Assembly (NCBI RefSeq): GCF_037042905.1
Contig: NC_087261.1
Location: 12,846,217-12,910,216, forward strand
DNA: 64,000 nucleotides
Direction: 5' to 3'
Source: Lytechinus pictus
Taxonomy: Eukaryota; Echinodermata; Echinoidea; Temnopleuroida; Toxopneustidae
Shown here: positions 24,467 through 37,012 of the stretch, piece after piece
Numbering within the stretch: the first letter of the stretch is position 1
Layout: each line of letters opens with the position of its first letter
Made by a program: the position numbers and the translations under genes
The notes under the pieces: generated by a model
Seen by the model: the letters and a program-made list of their open reading frames with translations, nothing else
Databases searched by the model: none
What the model was told of the DNA's origin: nothing

Positions 24467-25155
24467 TCGATACTGTCTTCATAGAGACACAAACTTTCAA
24501 TCCAACATACACATGTTTGCATAAATAGTCAAAATTATTTAAGCTTTACCAAACTTTTGAATTTCATTTGCTGTACATTCTTTGTTCCAACTGCTCTCCT
24601 TCAAGACAAAGTAAGGGATATTTGACTGAATTTGGTTAACTGAGGATTTTCCTTTATCATGAACTCGTCCAGGGGAAAAAATCATGCACAAGTACTCTTG
24701 GAATATAAAAAACCTATGCTTCATTAATAGTAGGTTGTAGAAATACAAATAGCTAGTACATTGCATAGATCTATTATACATGTACATGAAATGTCATTGA
24801 CATATATGTAGGGCAGAAGTACAATCATACATGTACATGTGTAACTGTAAAAGGATAAAGTGTGAAGTGTAATATCCCTATTACACCTGTATTGTTAATC
24901 TCAAATTTGTAGCATTACAAGAATGAAACCATACAATAAATTTCAAAGTTGCTGAAAACAAGTTTGTAATGCAATGAAGATGGAGTAGATTCTCATACCA
25001 GTGCTTTCACTGATATTACATTCATTCATTCATTCATTCTTTTATTCATTCTTTCATTCATTCATTCAATTTCCTATGGCGATTTTTGAGGAGATTTCTG
25101 TGTGGCTATATTCCTATATGCAGATCATACACCCAAGCTCCCTACTTGTAGGTAG
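24467..25155 (+). other. Intron sequence
   Basis: AT-rich DNA with an (ATTC)n microsatellite at 25019-25070 and several TACATGTA words. No gene was seen. Confidence 0.4.
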
Positions 25156-25163
25156 CCTACTGC

Positions 25164-26203
25164 CAGGGCTGTAGCCAGAAGCATTTTGTTGGGGGGTGTA
25201 CCAGCTAAATTTGCCAACTATACTTTGGCTTTGATTATTCTACTTAAACCTTGGAAATTCATCCCACCCCATATTTCTTTACCTAGTCTTGCCTCTAATT
25301 TTACAAAACTTATGTGTTTGTAGGTGGTTTCAGACCGCCTCGAAGTTCGTCAGTTACAGGTATTCTCTGATCGGGAAATTTACCCCGATCAGAAAATACC
25401 AGGTATTTTGGTAATGTGAAAGCAAACTACGCGTAATTTCCCTGAAAGAAAATACCCGCTAAATAGTAGGTACTTGGCGAAATTACGAGAACTTTCGCGG
25501 GGATTTTTCCAAGGTCGCAGGTATTTTAGCAATGTGAAAGCAATTTACAGGAACTTTTAGCCCAGCGTGTTGTTGGGCGCGGGCGCCGTGGGTGGCTGCT
25601 GGGCTAGTGGTTTTGAATCTCGCGCCTTGCCTGCTTATTAGACAATACTGCGTATGCTCCTAACTTCAGGAATTTATCTCGAAAGGGTATGTTTCAGGGC
25701 GGTGTGAATGCAGGAATAATTAATGGGTATTTTTAGCCTAAAAATGTTCTCGTAATTTAACGGGGATTCTTGTGATCGAGGCGGTTTGAAACCGCCTAAT
25801 AATTGTGGTATAATTTGCAAACTCACAAGCTTGTTTATATTGGGGGAGGACCGGGGGCTTAATTTGTGTGTTATTATAGCTCCATCTGTTTTGTCCTTTG
25901 TATTTTGCTGACTAGTAGGGCTCTAAGCCTGGCTACATGGACTTGGATTTGCCAACTGGTTGTCTTTACTCTATAACTCGTAACCTTCTTCGAAGTTAGA
26001 ACCCCTATTTTTTTTTTCTCTCTCTTTCTTTCTCTCCCCTCTCTCCTTCTTTCTTGTTTCTCTTCCTTTCTTTCCCTCTTTCTTTTTCTCCCCTATCCTC
26101 CATTTTGCCAACTGGTACATGATTTTGCCGACTGCCATGAATGTTGGGGGGTGTCACAGTGTCACACCCCCCATACCCCCCCCCCCCTCTAGCTACGGCC
26201 CTG
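25164..26203. mobile_element. Diverged hAT-type element 4
   Basis: It begins CAGGGCTGTAGCC and ends AGCTACGGCCCTG. The 8-bp duplication CCTACTGC is perfect on both sides (25156-25163, 26204-26211). Near the ends are G- or C-runs, as in the other hAT elements. It contains an inserted MITE at 25323-25796. No transposase was seen. Confidence 0.85.
25323..25796. mobile_element. MITE nested inside hAT element 4
   Basis: Terminal inverted repeats GGTGGTTTCAGACCGCCTCG and CGAGGCGGTTTGAAACCGCC bound a 474-bp element. TA occurs on both sides, which is compatible with a mariner-type or similar target. The interior has GGTATTTT- and AAATTACG-like words in both orientations. Confidence 0.75.
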
Positions 26204-26211
26204 CCTACTGC

Positions 26212-26574
26212 CACTTCTAATGGCAAGGCTCTTGGACGTGAAGGGCTAATGAAAACACATCTTCTCCAAGGAGACAGTGTAAAATGATCTCTTTTTGTGG
26301 CATCCTTCGGATATTGTAACAGCAGGTGCAGAGGAAAATCAGAGTGATAAGTGGGTGGAAATAGCCATAAATAACTGATTGTTTGATTTAGTTTTGCATC
26401 TAGCAATTTCCTTTCAAAAGATCAATTTGTCACATTTGTAACAAATTAATGTCTTTTTCAAGGACAGTATGAAGAATATCATCAGGCATCATCATTCATA
26501 CCTAAAGTGATAAAAATATGTTGTCATTCCCCTGCCATCTCTTACCCCTTTTATGAATTTGCGGATTTGGATCA
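26212..26574 (+). other. Intron sequence
   Basis: Nothing recognisable. Confidence 0.35.
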
Positions 26575-26837
26575 GGCCCCCCCCCCTCTTACAAAGAGTT
26601 GCAGTTGATTGGATCAACCACAACTGTGGAAAGCCAGTAACGTCGGCATCTAAAATGCATGTTTGTTCAAAATATTTTGAATATATATTTTGTATATTCA
26701 TACATCCATGGTTTTCTTAAAAATTCAGTGTGCTTCTTTTTGTTTACAAAGGATATTGTTGAAAATAAATGACAATGCTGGATTTCCGTAGAATTGCAAT
26801 TGATCGGATCAATCGTAACCTTTGTAAGATGGGGCCC
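26575..26837. repeat. Palindromic MITE with GGCCC ends
   Basis: The left arm includes CTCTTACAAAGAGTTGCAGT and the right arm ATCGTAACCTTTGTAAGATG, with GGATCAA/TTGATCC-type complements inside. It is about 263 bp and imperfect. Confidence 0.55.
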
Positions 26838-27262
26838 TGAGTACAGTTGTTCGCAAGCACAAACCTTTGGTTTTCACAATTTTCATAGTACACCGGCCCC
26901 TGTAGTGCATAATGCAGAGTCTGAAGAAGTGCTACTAGACGACGCAGCATGCAGACAGAGAGTTTGGAGTCTAGTCTTCACTCTAGTACATGGTATATTT
27001 GGTTACAGCGGGGACTTTGGGGTTTTGCTTCAATGTCAAAATCGAGTCTATGCTTGCAGACTAGATCGAATGTGGATGGGATGCGGATTATTCTAATTTA
27101 TGAAATGTCAAGGACCAGATTAAGCCGCATTATTTATAAGTCTTGGAACCTTTGTTTCAAGGAGGACTCAAGCTGCACTTGATGTGCATCCATTCAAGTC
27201 AAGATTGGACTTTGATCTATGTTGCTCTTTTTGCCAATCCACTCATATCCTGTCTGCTTTAA
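26838..27262 (+). other. Intron sequence with an unassigned open stretch
   Basis: Overlapping open frames run over 26840-27180 on the plus strand, but they have no recognisable motif and no convincing splice borders. I see no gene. Confidence 0.3.
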
Positions 27263-27611
27263 AGGTCAAGTCCACCTCAGAAAAATGTTGATTTGAATCA
27301 ATATAGAAAAATCAGACAAGCATAATGCTGAAAATTTCATCAAAATCGGATGTAAAATAAGAAAGTTATGACATTTTAAAGTTTTGCTTATTTTTCACAA
27401 AATAGTTATATGCACAATTTAGTCACATGCAAATGAGAGAATCGATGATGTCCCTCACTCACTATTTCTTTTGTTTTTTATTGTTTGAATCATACAATAT
27501 TTCAATTTTTACAGATTTGAAAATAAAGACCAACTTGACTTGACAATGTTGTGCTTGTAGGATTTTTCTATTTTTATTCAAATCCACTTTTGGTTGGGGT
27601 GTACTTGTCCT
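27263..27611. repeat. TTAA fold-back element, family C copy 3, internally deleted
   Basis: TTAA lies on both sides. The left terminus AGGTCAAGTCCACC and right terminus GGTTGGGGTGTACTTGTCCT match the family, but it is only 349 bp because most of the right arm is missing. Confidence 0.85.
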
Positions 27612-29645
27612 TTAAGGGAGGGAAATAATGTTCTGGACTAAAATGCAGATGGGAGATATATAGTGGATTGGCAGTGGCTGGTTAGGGATTGGTAGTGAAG
27701 ACGCTCTATGTTACCTTTAGGAAAGAGAGCTTCCATACAGCCAAGTTCAATCTCATCTTGGTTTTGGTTTTATGAAAGGGCTTCTCAAATAATGTGGCCT
27801 ATTCTGCGGTCAAAGGTCTTGTTCTCATGCACAGGCACTGCATGGGAATTTACTATTAACTTATGATTAAGCCACACTATTTCCTCTTTTCATTCTAAAA
27901 CAAGTACTGTAATGTACAGTGTAGACTAAATTTCTGAATTCATGAACGGAATTTTTATTTCTGAGCTGCATTATTCTGATCTGCAGCAAGTCTGGATAAT
28001 TCGAGGGTGAATTAATGGAAGGGTTCTCCTTATCTCTTTATGAAATAGTTCTTTGGTAACATAAGTATTACAAAGCATGACGAAAAACCTCCATTTGAGA
28101 ACACTATACCCCAGTTTCTTTTTCACCAATTCTCTTCTCCAAGTACTATAAGCCCGAACTGCCCCAAGCAAGCAATTTACGTATCAAAACACCTGTTTCT
28201 TGGCCTCGGTCCGAAGATAACACGACAGCCCAGCACATACAGTCACAGCAGGGGGCCACACACGATGGATTGCAACGTGTATAAGAGCCTGCTATGGAGT
28301 TCCGTGTATACACGCGGTGAAGTGCAACTTTTTTCTTCTTTCTTTCTTCCTTTCTTCCTTCCTTTCTTTCTTTTCTTTCTTTCTTTCCTTCTTTCTTTCT
28401 GTCTGGCTGGTTTTTTTTTCGAACGTTAGGACTGTATCAATGCGCGAGTGAACGGAATGCATCCCCTATTTTCTTGCTGGACGGACAGAAACTATGGGAT
28501 GCATCGCAGCGTTGAGGGCGGTTCCTGCATGCAAAGCATACTGTAATTTTTATTCACTTATTTTCCTTATTTCGAGGTCGATTTTCTTCGTTCGAAATTG
28601 AAAAAGGACTAATATTGGATGTCTGAATACAATATGCCTTTAAAAACGTGATTAAATATCGAATACAATAATTTCATTCCGAAGGTCCTTCTACAGGCAG
28701 AGAAGTCTTACGTAATAGCACAGCTGTTGTTTATCATTTCGTCCTTGGCTTTACTGGCCTGTGGATTACCTGGCCAAGATGGGTTTATCGGGGCTTGGAA
28801 ATGTTCAAATGAAAAATGGGGTCTAAAACCGCAGTTTGCGATCCGAACTGCGGTGACGCCTCAAATGGGGTATTTTCGTAATGGCAAATCTTAAAGGAAA
28901 CATATTTATCCCAATTTTCCATTACATGTGTACTGAATGCAAGTTTGATTTTGATGATTTTGCAATGAAGCGTTCATGTATAAAAAAAGAAATAAAAAGT
29001 CCCAATTCTTATTTACAGATCTTGAATTGAAATGGTTAATTCTCCAAGTAATAGGTTCTTAAAATTTTCTTTCTGTTTATGATTTTCTCTTTCTACATGC
29101 AGGACACAGTAAAAAATATATGGTGTCCTTGTAAATTACCTCCTTCAGTTTTGTTAGGTCAAGTACTCACAGCAGGTGATATTTTTGTGAGGTATGCAAA
29201 TAGATTAACACTTCTGTGAAACATTCCAACATGGAATAATTTAAAAGATACAAAACCTTTTTAGGTTTATTTTTCTCCAGACAATTGCAGATAGCATTTA
29301 AGATGTGTGTTATATGTATTTCCTGAGGCCTTCCCATTTTGTATCAATTTTTATTGATTTATGCAAGTTTTCCAGCTGCTCTGAAGTGTCTTTTATGCAA
29401 TGATCTACTGAACACGCAGTGTCCTTTTAATTGATTGTTATTGAGATTAATACAAATAAAAGTTATTGAGACCCATGATAGTGTGCAGTTTAGCTTTTAA
29501 AATCGGCTTTTACAGCCAACAGGTGATTGTACAAGTACAATGAAGAGAAAAAATTATGGAACGTTGACATTATTTGTTATTGTTATCATCATGAATGTCC
29601 TCATCATCATCATCATTTGTTGGAAGAAATGATGCCATTCCTTAA
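27612..29645 (+). other. Intron sequence with CTTT microsatellite
   Basis: A (CTTT)n tract is at about 28326-28400. A short ATG frame at 28265 ending at a GTGAAG donor leaves one base and does not fit the gene. The remainder is unassigned. Confidence 0.35.
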
Positions 29646-30249
29646 AGGACAAGTCCACCCCAAGAAAAAGTAGATTTGAATAAATAGAGAAAAATCAAAC
29701 AATCATAACACTGAAAATTTCATCAAAATCGGATATAAAATAAGAAAGTTATGACATTTTAAAGTTTTGCTTAATTTCACATAAAAGTTATATGCACATC
29801 CTTGCTGGTATACAAATGAGGGGACTGATGACATCACCCACTCACCATTTCTTTTGTATTTTCTTATATGAAATATGGAATATTTTGATTTTTTCCTCAT
29901 TGTCATGAGAAACAAAGTTTTATTCCTCCCAGAATGTATGGAATTTCAATTGCTTTGAATATTTTGTGGTTCATCCAAGAGGGTCCTTTTTGTTAAATTT
30001 GTGAAAATTGAAATATTGTATAATCAAAACAATAAAAACAAAAGAAATAGTGAGTGAGTGACATCATCAACTCTCTCATTTGCATATCACCGAGTTGTGC
30101 ATGTAATTGTTTTTTGAAAAATAAGCGAAACTTTAAAATGTCATAACTTTCTTATTTTACATCCGATTTTGATGAAATTTTCAGCATTATTCTTGTTTGA
30201 TTTTTCTGTATTGATTCAAATCTACCCTTTTCTGGGATGGACTTGCCCT
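29646..30249. repeat. TTAA fold-back element, family C copy 4
   Basis: TTAA is on both sides (29642-29645, 30250-30253). Full-length, about 604 bp, with complementary halves and the core AAGAAAGTTATGACATTT plus its complement on the right. Confidence 0.9.
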
Positions 30250-32206
30250 TTAATGTGCAAATTAATAAATTAATAAATAAATTTTCATTGTTATGCTAGT
30301 TTGATTTCTCTATAGTCTATAAACAAGATTCATTGGTAGCTCTGAAGACAGTTTTGAAATAGACAGTACTGCTGAAATTGATAAACAATCAGAGATGAAG
30401 GCCTAATTTTGTACTTAAATTTGCATAGCCCATCGTCAATAGACTGGAAAGAAGCTAAAGTAACTATAAACAAAAACACACACAAAAAAGGATTGTACTT
30501 GGTTCAGAATGCAATACTTGTACTATTAACTTGCTAACAAATGGATCTCAGGTGTGTTCATTAGAAGAATCGAGATTCAAGAGTTTGACAACCCATCACC
30601 AATAGAAAAGCCCATGATCCTTTGTAAGTGCCTACCAGGGTGTGACCCAGGGGGGCAGAGTTTGCCCCCTTGAGTTGAATCTCGTCCATTGATAGACAAT
30701 GGGTACCGGGAGAGCTAGAAGGAATAGAGGGTTAATAGAATAATAGGCCGTTAAACTCTGTACATAACATGGGAAGGGGTACCGGTCTTTGCCTGTGGCG
30801 TGGTACGTATGAGCAGGGGGTGTAGTGAGGTGACTGTATTAGGTCGCGAGAGTTGAAACCTAAGAGCATGAAAACCCGAGACATGCTTAGTTCTTTGGAA
30901 GAAGTGGCATCAGGTGGCTTGGAGAATGCAGACGTGACATTGATATGTCTGCAAGGCCTGTGAGGAACAAACTTTGCTGTTGTTTTTGGATTACATCTTT
31001 GCTTTGGTATTGCAGCACACTGAAGTCATACACCATCTGGGGCTGGTTGATTGATTATGATCAAATGATTGTTCTGCTTCGTAAGCTCATTCTTATCGCA
31101 CATAATCCTATCTTTACGCATTGACAGCGAACAGCAGACAAATTTGCTGAAGCATACAGCATCTACATGGGTCATCGCATGTGAATTTGTGTATAATTCA
31201 TGAAAGAAGACAGCGAATGACTTGTACATGTTCAATGTACCGACATACATGTATTCATCCCTTATAGTGTGCAATACGTCACATTTTATTTGAAGAATTT
31301 GACATCTTGCTGCCTTTTTCATGATTGGAGTCAAGTTTGTTGGTGTATTTCTACAAACAAAGCATTAACTTTTTGCTTGCCTTCATGTTATGATAGTGCA
31401 ATATATTCATATCCCTGCAAGTGCAATAAGATCACTGGAATACTTGACAGCATACAATTTCTACTGCTACATCAGACATTGAGGCAAAGCTGCACAACTT
31501 TTTTCAAGACCAAGTTGTGGCTGGGATGAAGTGACCCACAATTAGCACCGTCATCATATAAAAATTTTTCATCAGAGATTATCTTCACTAGTGTGCTTCT
31601 CACCTTAGAATTCAAACCAAACACTTTAAATTGGTACGCCTCGATCTGGATTTATATATACTGCGGGACCAATTGGTGTAAATGCAGCCGGTGTACACAT
31701 GCATGCTATCCTTGTTGTGGTATAGCTGCCTTTGCTTTGTCTGAGTATCTTCATGAATCAGCATATTGTGCTATGGTTGAGAACTTCCTCAAAGAAATTG
31801 ACCATGTTCTTGTTGAGGTGAGCTGGATCAACTTTTCTGCCCGTCTTTGACTTTGTAAATATTCAAAAAGTAAGAAATGTCATTCATCATGAAGATGCCA
31901 TACACTGTAGGAAGTAACAAGAAGAGTGTCAGGAATGAACCTACAATGTTTGAATGCTAAACATATTTAAATCATAAAAACCTGGCATTATTTCTACTAC
32001 AAACATGCCCAATGATCAGTCAAGGCAAATAACAATCCAGACATCTCAAACTTTGATTGCCAACATAATAGGAGACTCGAAGGCTGTGTCCAGACAGCAC
32101 TGAGATTGTTGTCAGTACTCTGCACCCATGGTCTTATCAACCCTGTGTTTACCTATTGGGTAATACTGTTTGAACTTGGCTAGTTGTACCCTCCTGACCC
32201 TGCATC
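30250..32206 (+). other. Intron sequence
   Basis: This contains a short pyrimidine/GC-rich repeat fragment near 30636-30690 and two open stretches (31269-31529, 31593-31850) without supported exon borders. The promoter of first exon 4 should lie at its right end; no clear motif was found. Confidence 0.3.
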
Positions 32207-32328
32207 ATGTTTCGCATGACCTATCGTCACCGGGATACCCTCAGCGCGGGTAACTCGCCCCACAAGGTATACTACACCATGGAGGGAGGCCGTCGGGTGG
32301 TTACTGGTATGCCAGCTCTAACCATTGG
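32207..32328 (+). CDS. Candidate first exon 4 of the multi-promoter gene
   Basis: An ATG at 32207 opens a 40-codon frame starting MFRMTYRHRD, with a basic patch EGGRRVV at residues 26-32. It ends with GG before the donor GTAAGT. The two leftover bases join the first base (C) of the exon at 41369 to make Gly, and the frame stays open. The predicted isoform is 276 residues. Codon use (CGT, CGC, GGC, CTC) is typical of real exons in this window and unlike the intron around it. A second ATG four codons in could also be used. Product family not recognised. Confidence 0.62.
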
Positions 32329-33352
32329 GTAAGTGTGATCTTGGTTTGTAATTTATTGAAGATGCTGTCAGGTAGGAATTAATATGATTTGGTTAAATGC
32401 ATGTCAATCACTTTGATCTAACTTACATAAAAGAAATCCAATCATGTATAACAATAACATAACAACAAAAATGATAGTGGATGATAATAATGCTTTAGGA
32501 AATCCGCACGCGAGCAGCTTTTCCATCTATGAATCCTATAAAATGCCATTTATTCAGGAAATTATATCATCAGAATCATCATTCTTGGTGCCAGTGCAAG
32601 AATGGGAATACATGTATCCAAGCCAGAAGTTTTGTTCTGCCTAATGTACATGTGTAGGCTCAACAACAGTCTGAACTTCAACTCCAAGTAAAAATGGAAT
32701 AGTTTTGTATTCAAATGATCTTGTTCTTTGTGATTTGTTTTTCCATTTTTGAATGCCAGTCTCAGAGCTGCATTTTACTACATCAAGGAAATGTAGAGGT
32801 TCTTGGCACATATTGTATATTTTGGCTCTTCAGTTGATTGATTGACAAAATAGAAGCCCTTTGAGCCCTTCGAGTTTAATCCTCTTATCTCATCCTTATT
32901 ATGTTTAAGTGGTCTTAAGCCTTAAAGTAGATCATTTTGAGTCTATTATAATTGATGCCTCTCAGAAAAATGTGTTAATCCCTTTCTCCCGCTATGTACT
33001 ACAGGCCTACACTGTACATGGCCTGTGCATCAGATGACATAAGATAAACGTTTAGAATTCAGTTCAGATTTTAACTCAACTTTTTGATACAGCAAACTGT
33101 CTATTATTTGGGAATTCCATGTTGATTCTTTGGGCACCGAATCAAAATCATGGTTCATGTAAAATATCAAAATTTATCCAATAAAATCAAGGAGTTGGTT
33201 ACTCCTTGATGAAACATATCATAAGTCATCAATCCTAAATCTCATCTTGTAAGGAATACACTTTGATATTTACATGTATACATGTATGAATTGAGAAGTG
33301 ATATTCACTCTAAATGGGTTTGCCAAAATTGAAAATGGGCTAAAATAATTAA
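32329..33352 (+). other. Intron sequence
   Basis: AT-rich and without recognisable features. Confidence 0.35.
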
Positions 33353-33926
33353 AGGAGAATGAAACCCTTGAAACCAGCTGAATCCATATCAAAGAGAAAA
33401 ATCTAAGAAACATATTGTTGAAAGTTTGAATGAATAATAAGAAAGTTATGAGCAATTGAATATTGAGATCACTTATGCCATGTAGATCCTCCTATTGGCA
33501 ATGCGACCAAGATCTGTGATGTCACACACGTACAACTCCCTCATTACTTTAGTACTTATTTCCATTATATTCTCACTTTTATAGAGTCTATCACAAGGTG
33601 AGATGTTCTCTTTATGAGAGGACAAGTACAGAGGTTTCACAACATTATATCATTGATGAATCGTTTGTCATATGATTAGAATGAGCAAAAAGAGATGTTT
33701 TGGGGTATATTTTCAGTGTCCAAAAGGGGAGAGTTGTTCATCTGTGACATCATAGATCTTGGTCGCATTGCCAATGGGAGGATCTCCATAGCATTAGTGA
33801 TCTCGACAGTCAAATGCTCATAACTCTTCTATTGCTAGTCCTATTTTACTCAAACTTTTGTTGATCTTATTCTTTGATTTTTCTGCTTTCACAAAAGCTA
33901 ACTTGCTCCAAGAGTTTCATTTTCCT
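33353..33926. repeat. TTAA fold-back element, family D copy 3
   Basis: TTAA is on both sides (33349-33352, 33927-33930). Termini AGGAGAATGAAAC and GTTTCATTTTCCT. It is about 574 bp and closely similar to the copy at 3565-4148. Confidence 0.88.
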
Positions 33927-33997
33927 TTAAGAGTTGGTAAGTTACCATTTATGATTTTGTGCAGGAGGGAGTTGGTGCTGGTGTCTGGATTGGTCTA

Positions 33998-34941
33998 CAG
34001 TGCGTATAAAAAAAAACGGGACAGATTTGAAAAGTCTATACAATTTTTGTTTCAAATTATGATGTCTATACATGTATTTTGGTGTTAATAAGTGCTCTGA
34101 AGTCTTATCTTTCAAATGCCATTAAAAAAATCATGACCAAGAAAAAGGTGGATAGGAAAAAAAGGAAAGATAGAAAGTAAAATATGATATTATTTTCTGA
34201 ATATTACATGTATGTCAAAATCTATCACAAAATTTGATATTGTAATAAAAAAGTGGGAATATTTGCGTGCTCGCTTCGCTCGCTAACAACTTTATGATAC
34301 ATTTTACCAGATCTGTCATATCTAGCTTCTTCAAAATTGACTCAATACACCATTGCCATTGAAAGACATGAATCCATTCCTGTTTATCCTGTCAAGCATA
34401 TAATTAAACTTGGTCAAGGAATCAATAACCCCTTGAAAATGGATTCATGTGTTTTAAAGGATCCATAACATAATTTGTTTCACAAAATAAAAGGATTTTA
34501 ATAATTACAAGTTTTCCCAATTGATAATGCAAATCTTCTTGCTTGGGTTGACAAAAAGTCTTCTTTTCTTACTTATGAAGGAAAATTCAAAGGTAAAAGA
34601 AGTTTAAATGAAAAAACAAAATAAATCAAGTAAATAAATACATTTTTAGATAAAATTTGACAGCATAATTTGAAAATTATGACACAGATGAATTCTGCTC
34701 ATTAGCAAGAAGTCTGATCATCATAATACTCATATTCTGCCATTCTGGTTCAAGCCTCTTTTTCAACCCCCAACAAAAACGTCCTGTGTTCGCTCAAGCA
34801 TTAACATAATTTATATTTTTAAATTGCATTTCAAAGATAAGAAGATTTCAGAGCATCTATTAACATCAAAATATAGATATCATAATTTAGAATAAATTTT
34901 TTATAGACTTCAAAAATGTCCCATTTTTTTTATACGCACTG
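33998..34941. mobile_element. Mariner-like TA element (non-autonomous)
   Basis: It begins CAGTGCGTATAAAAAAAA and ends TTTTTTTTATACGCACTG. TA flanks both ends (33996-33997, 34942-34943), as expected for Tc1/mariner insertion. It is 944 bp with no transposase frame. The interior has the phrase GTGCTCGCTTCGCTCGC and is related to sequence at about 50330-50460. Confidence 0.82.
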
Positions 34942-35176
34942 TACAGCTGAGAAGGATGTGACAATTGACTCACTACTCATCAATACATTTTTCTATCGTT
35001 AACAATAAGATTCCTGACTTGGCCTGCTTACTTAATGAGTAACAAAGAAAATTGAATACACCATTGCTAAAAAGAACAGTAAACTTTCTGCTCATTTTCA
35101 TTAATGGAGATTTGACTTTTGAACATTCTCTGTGTATACTCTTTTTGCACTCTAAATTATAAGTTCATTACTATGT
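34942..35176 (+). other. Intron sequence
   Basis: Nothing recognisable. Confidence 0.3.
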
Positions 35177-37012
35177 AGGGAGAATGGGGAAAATAAGGCC
35201 ACCTTTTTCATAATTCCAATTATATCTTTTCAATGTAAAGCAGTAGAAACATGATTAGATGTAGTTAGACCTAGAGTAGACCTACATGTATGTACATTAT
35301 CCATTAGAATTAGAATTTGCATGTTATGCATATTAATGAGCTATAAATATTTTTGTCGGGTTGCCTTATTTGCCCCACCGAGATGGGGCAAATGAGGCCG
35401 CCTGATTAAAACTTATGTCATGTTTCTGTATTCATAGTAAAAATAGTTCAGTTGGTTTGATACAACATTTACTGGTAACAATCATATTATTAACATTTAG
35501 TTATTTATCAAAACATCCCCATTTTAGAATTAATTTATTAGCTTGATGTAAAACCTTGTACTTTTGATTTAATTAAGGTTTTTACGTGGCAGTCATGGGC
35601 CACTTTTCATGATTCTATGATGGCAACATCAGGCCCAAAGAACAATCTAATAAAAATATATAAATCCTATCCATTATTATGGAAAAAAAATATCCGATTG
35701 TGTTTTTTACTGTCAGTTATATCATATATTGTGTATCTATGTTTTTTTATTGGTAGTGGACACATACATTTATAATCAATTGTGGTGATGTCTTATACCC
35801 CTTTCATAAACCCAATAAAACCCAATTATGCGGCTAATAGCAGCATAATTTGGTCGTAAAATCAGGAGGACAAGAGTTATCCGCATTATTCTGATGCTGC
35901 TATTATCCGCATAATAGCGGCATCGGGACAAGATTTTGAGTTTATGAACGTATTTCCAAATAATGCGGATAATTGCCATGGTGCGGTCACAAGGTCACCC
36001 TTTTCCAACACAACCGCATCGGAGGGGGCGTGTCCAGTTGTCATGACGATTATCCGCCTTTTTCAGGACGGGCGCTCGTAAAAATAATGCGGATAATTTT
36101 CGGAGTTTGTGAACGCAATTTTTATTGAATTATCCGCATTACTCTTAGGCGGCTAATTGGAGGATAGGTTTTATTGGGTTTATGAAAGGGGTATTAGTCT
36201 ACACTGCATTTGAAAGTTTGAAGAGGTGTAACCATATAGTGTTATCCGGATGGCCTTATTTGCCCCATCAGACATGTGAGTTCATAGGCATCCAGTCAGA
36301 AGAAAAAGAGGGAAAGTGGTGAAGTTTATTACAGTTCTGGCATGCACAATAACACTGCCCATCTTTGGCAGAAGGAAGGAAGTGACACATTGATCAGTCA
36401 AATATGAGTTATTGTTTTTTCTGAAACACCCTTTGTATGTTGCACGTTCACCGTTCAATATATTTAGGGGAGAAATGATCGTTCTATAGAAAGAAATTTT
36501 AAAATTGCTTTGCCTAGTAAATGTAGAACACACATTGCTCATTTACATGTACAACAAATGATACTTTTGTAACTTGTTTCGTTTTGCCAAAGTACGACAG
36601 AATACCTTAAACAAGTAAACTCTTAAAGATAAAAGTTTATAATACACATTACAGGGTAGGTACAGTACTTGCCTCTCTAAAGTGACAATGCTTCATTTCT
36701 TTCGAAATTTTGATTTTGAGGTGCTGCTGCTGGGTTTGTGCTCCTCCTGATCATGTGCACTGGGCTGGGAGACTTTCTCTATTATGCTCGAAATCTGTGC
36801 ATAAGGGGCTTTCACAATTGCCTGTGCGTTCCTTTGGTCACAATATATGTTGCACACAATCGCAACGGTTAAGCAGTCGCATCACAAATTGTGAAAGGGG
36901 CTTAACAAAGCCTTAAGGAACTGTCTCAAATCTCCAAAAAGAGAAATCCATTTGACCCTACCATTCTTGAGCTAAAAAGTAACAGGCTGCCTTATTTTAC
37001 CCCACTCTCCCT
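35177..37012. mobile_element. 1.8-kb inverted-repeat element hosting a family B MITE
   Basis: Left terminus AGGGAGAATGGGGAAAATAA and right terminus TTATTTTACCCCACTCTCCCT are inverted over about 27 bases. TGT lies on both sides. Internal copies of the same kind of phrase (CCTTATTTGCCCCA) occur at 35362 and 36252. The family B element at 35796-36193 is inserted within it. A smaller motif pair with TTCACAATT/AATTGTGAAA is at 36809-36902. The superfamily is unclear; no transposase was recognised. Confidence 0.65.
35796..36193. mobile_element. MITE family B, copy 2, uninterrupted
   Basis: Termini TACCCCTTTCATAAACCC and GGGTTTATGAAAGGGGTA are inverted repeats, and TTA is on both sides (35793-35795, 36194-36196). 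It provides the empty-site reference for copy 1 at 23263-24466. Confidence 0.88.

Noticed and set aside
28265..28316. Short ATG frame before GTGAAG as a further first exon
   Set aside because: It leaves one base, not two, and the donor is poor.
31593..31850. Plus-strand frame with NWCKCSRC and a helix-like end before GTGAGC
   Set aside because: The cysteine motif faintly recalls the WCxC modules of some P2X7-like proteins, but the rest does not match, no second exon fits, and the acceptor is weak.
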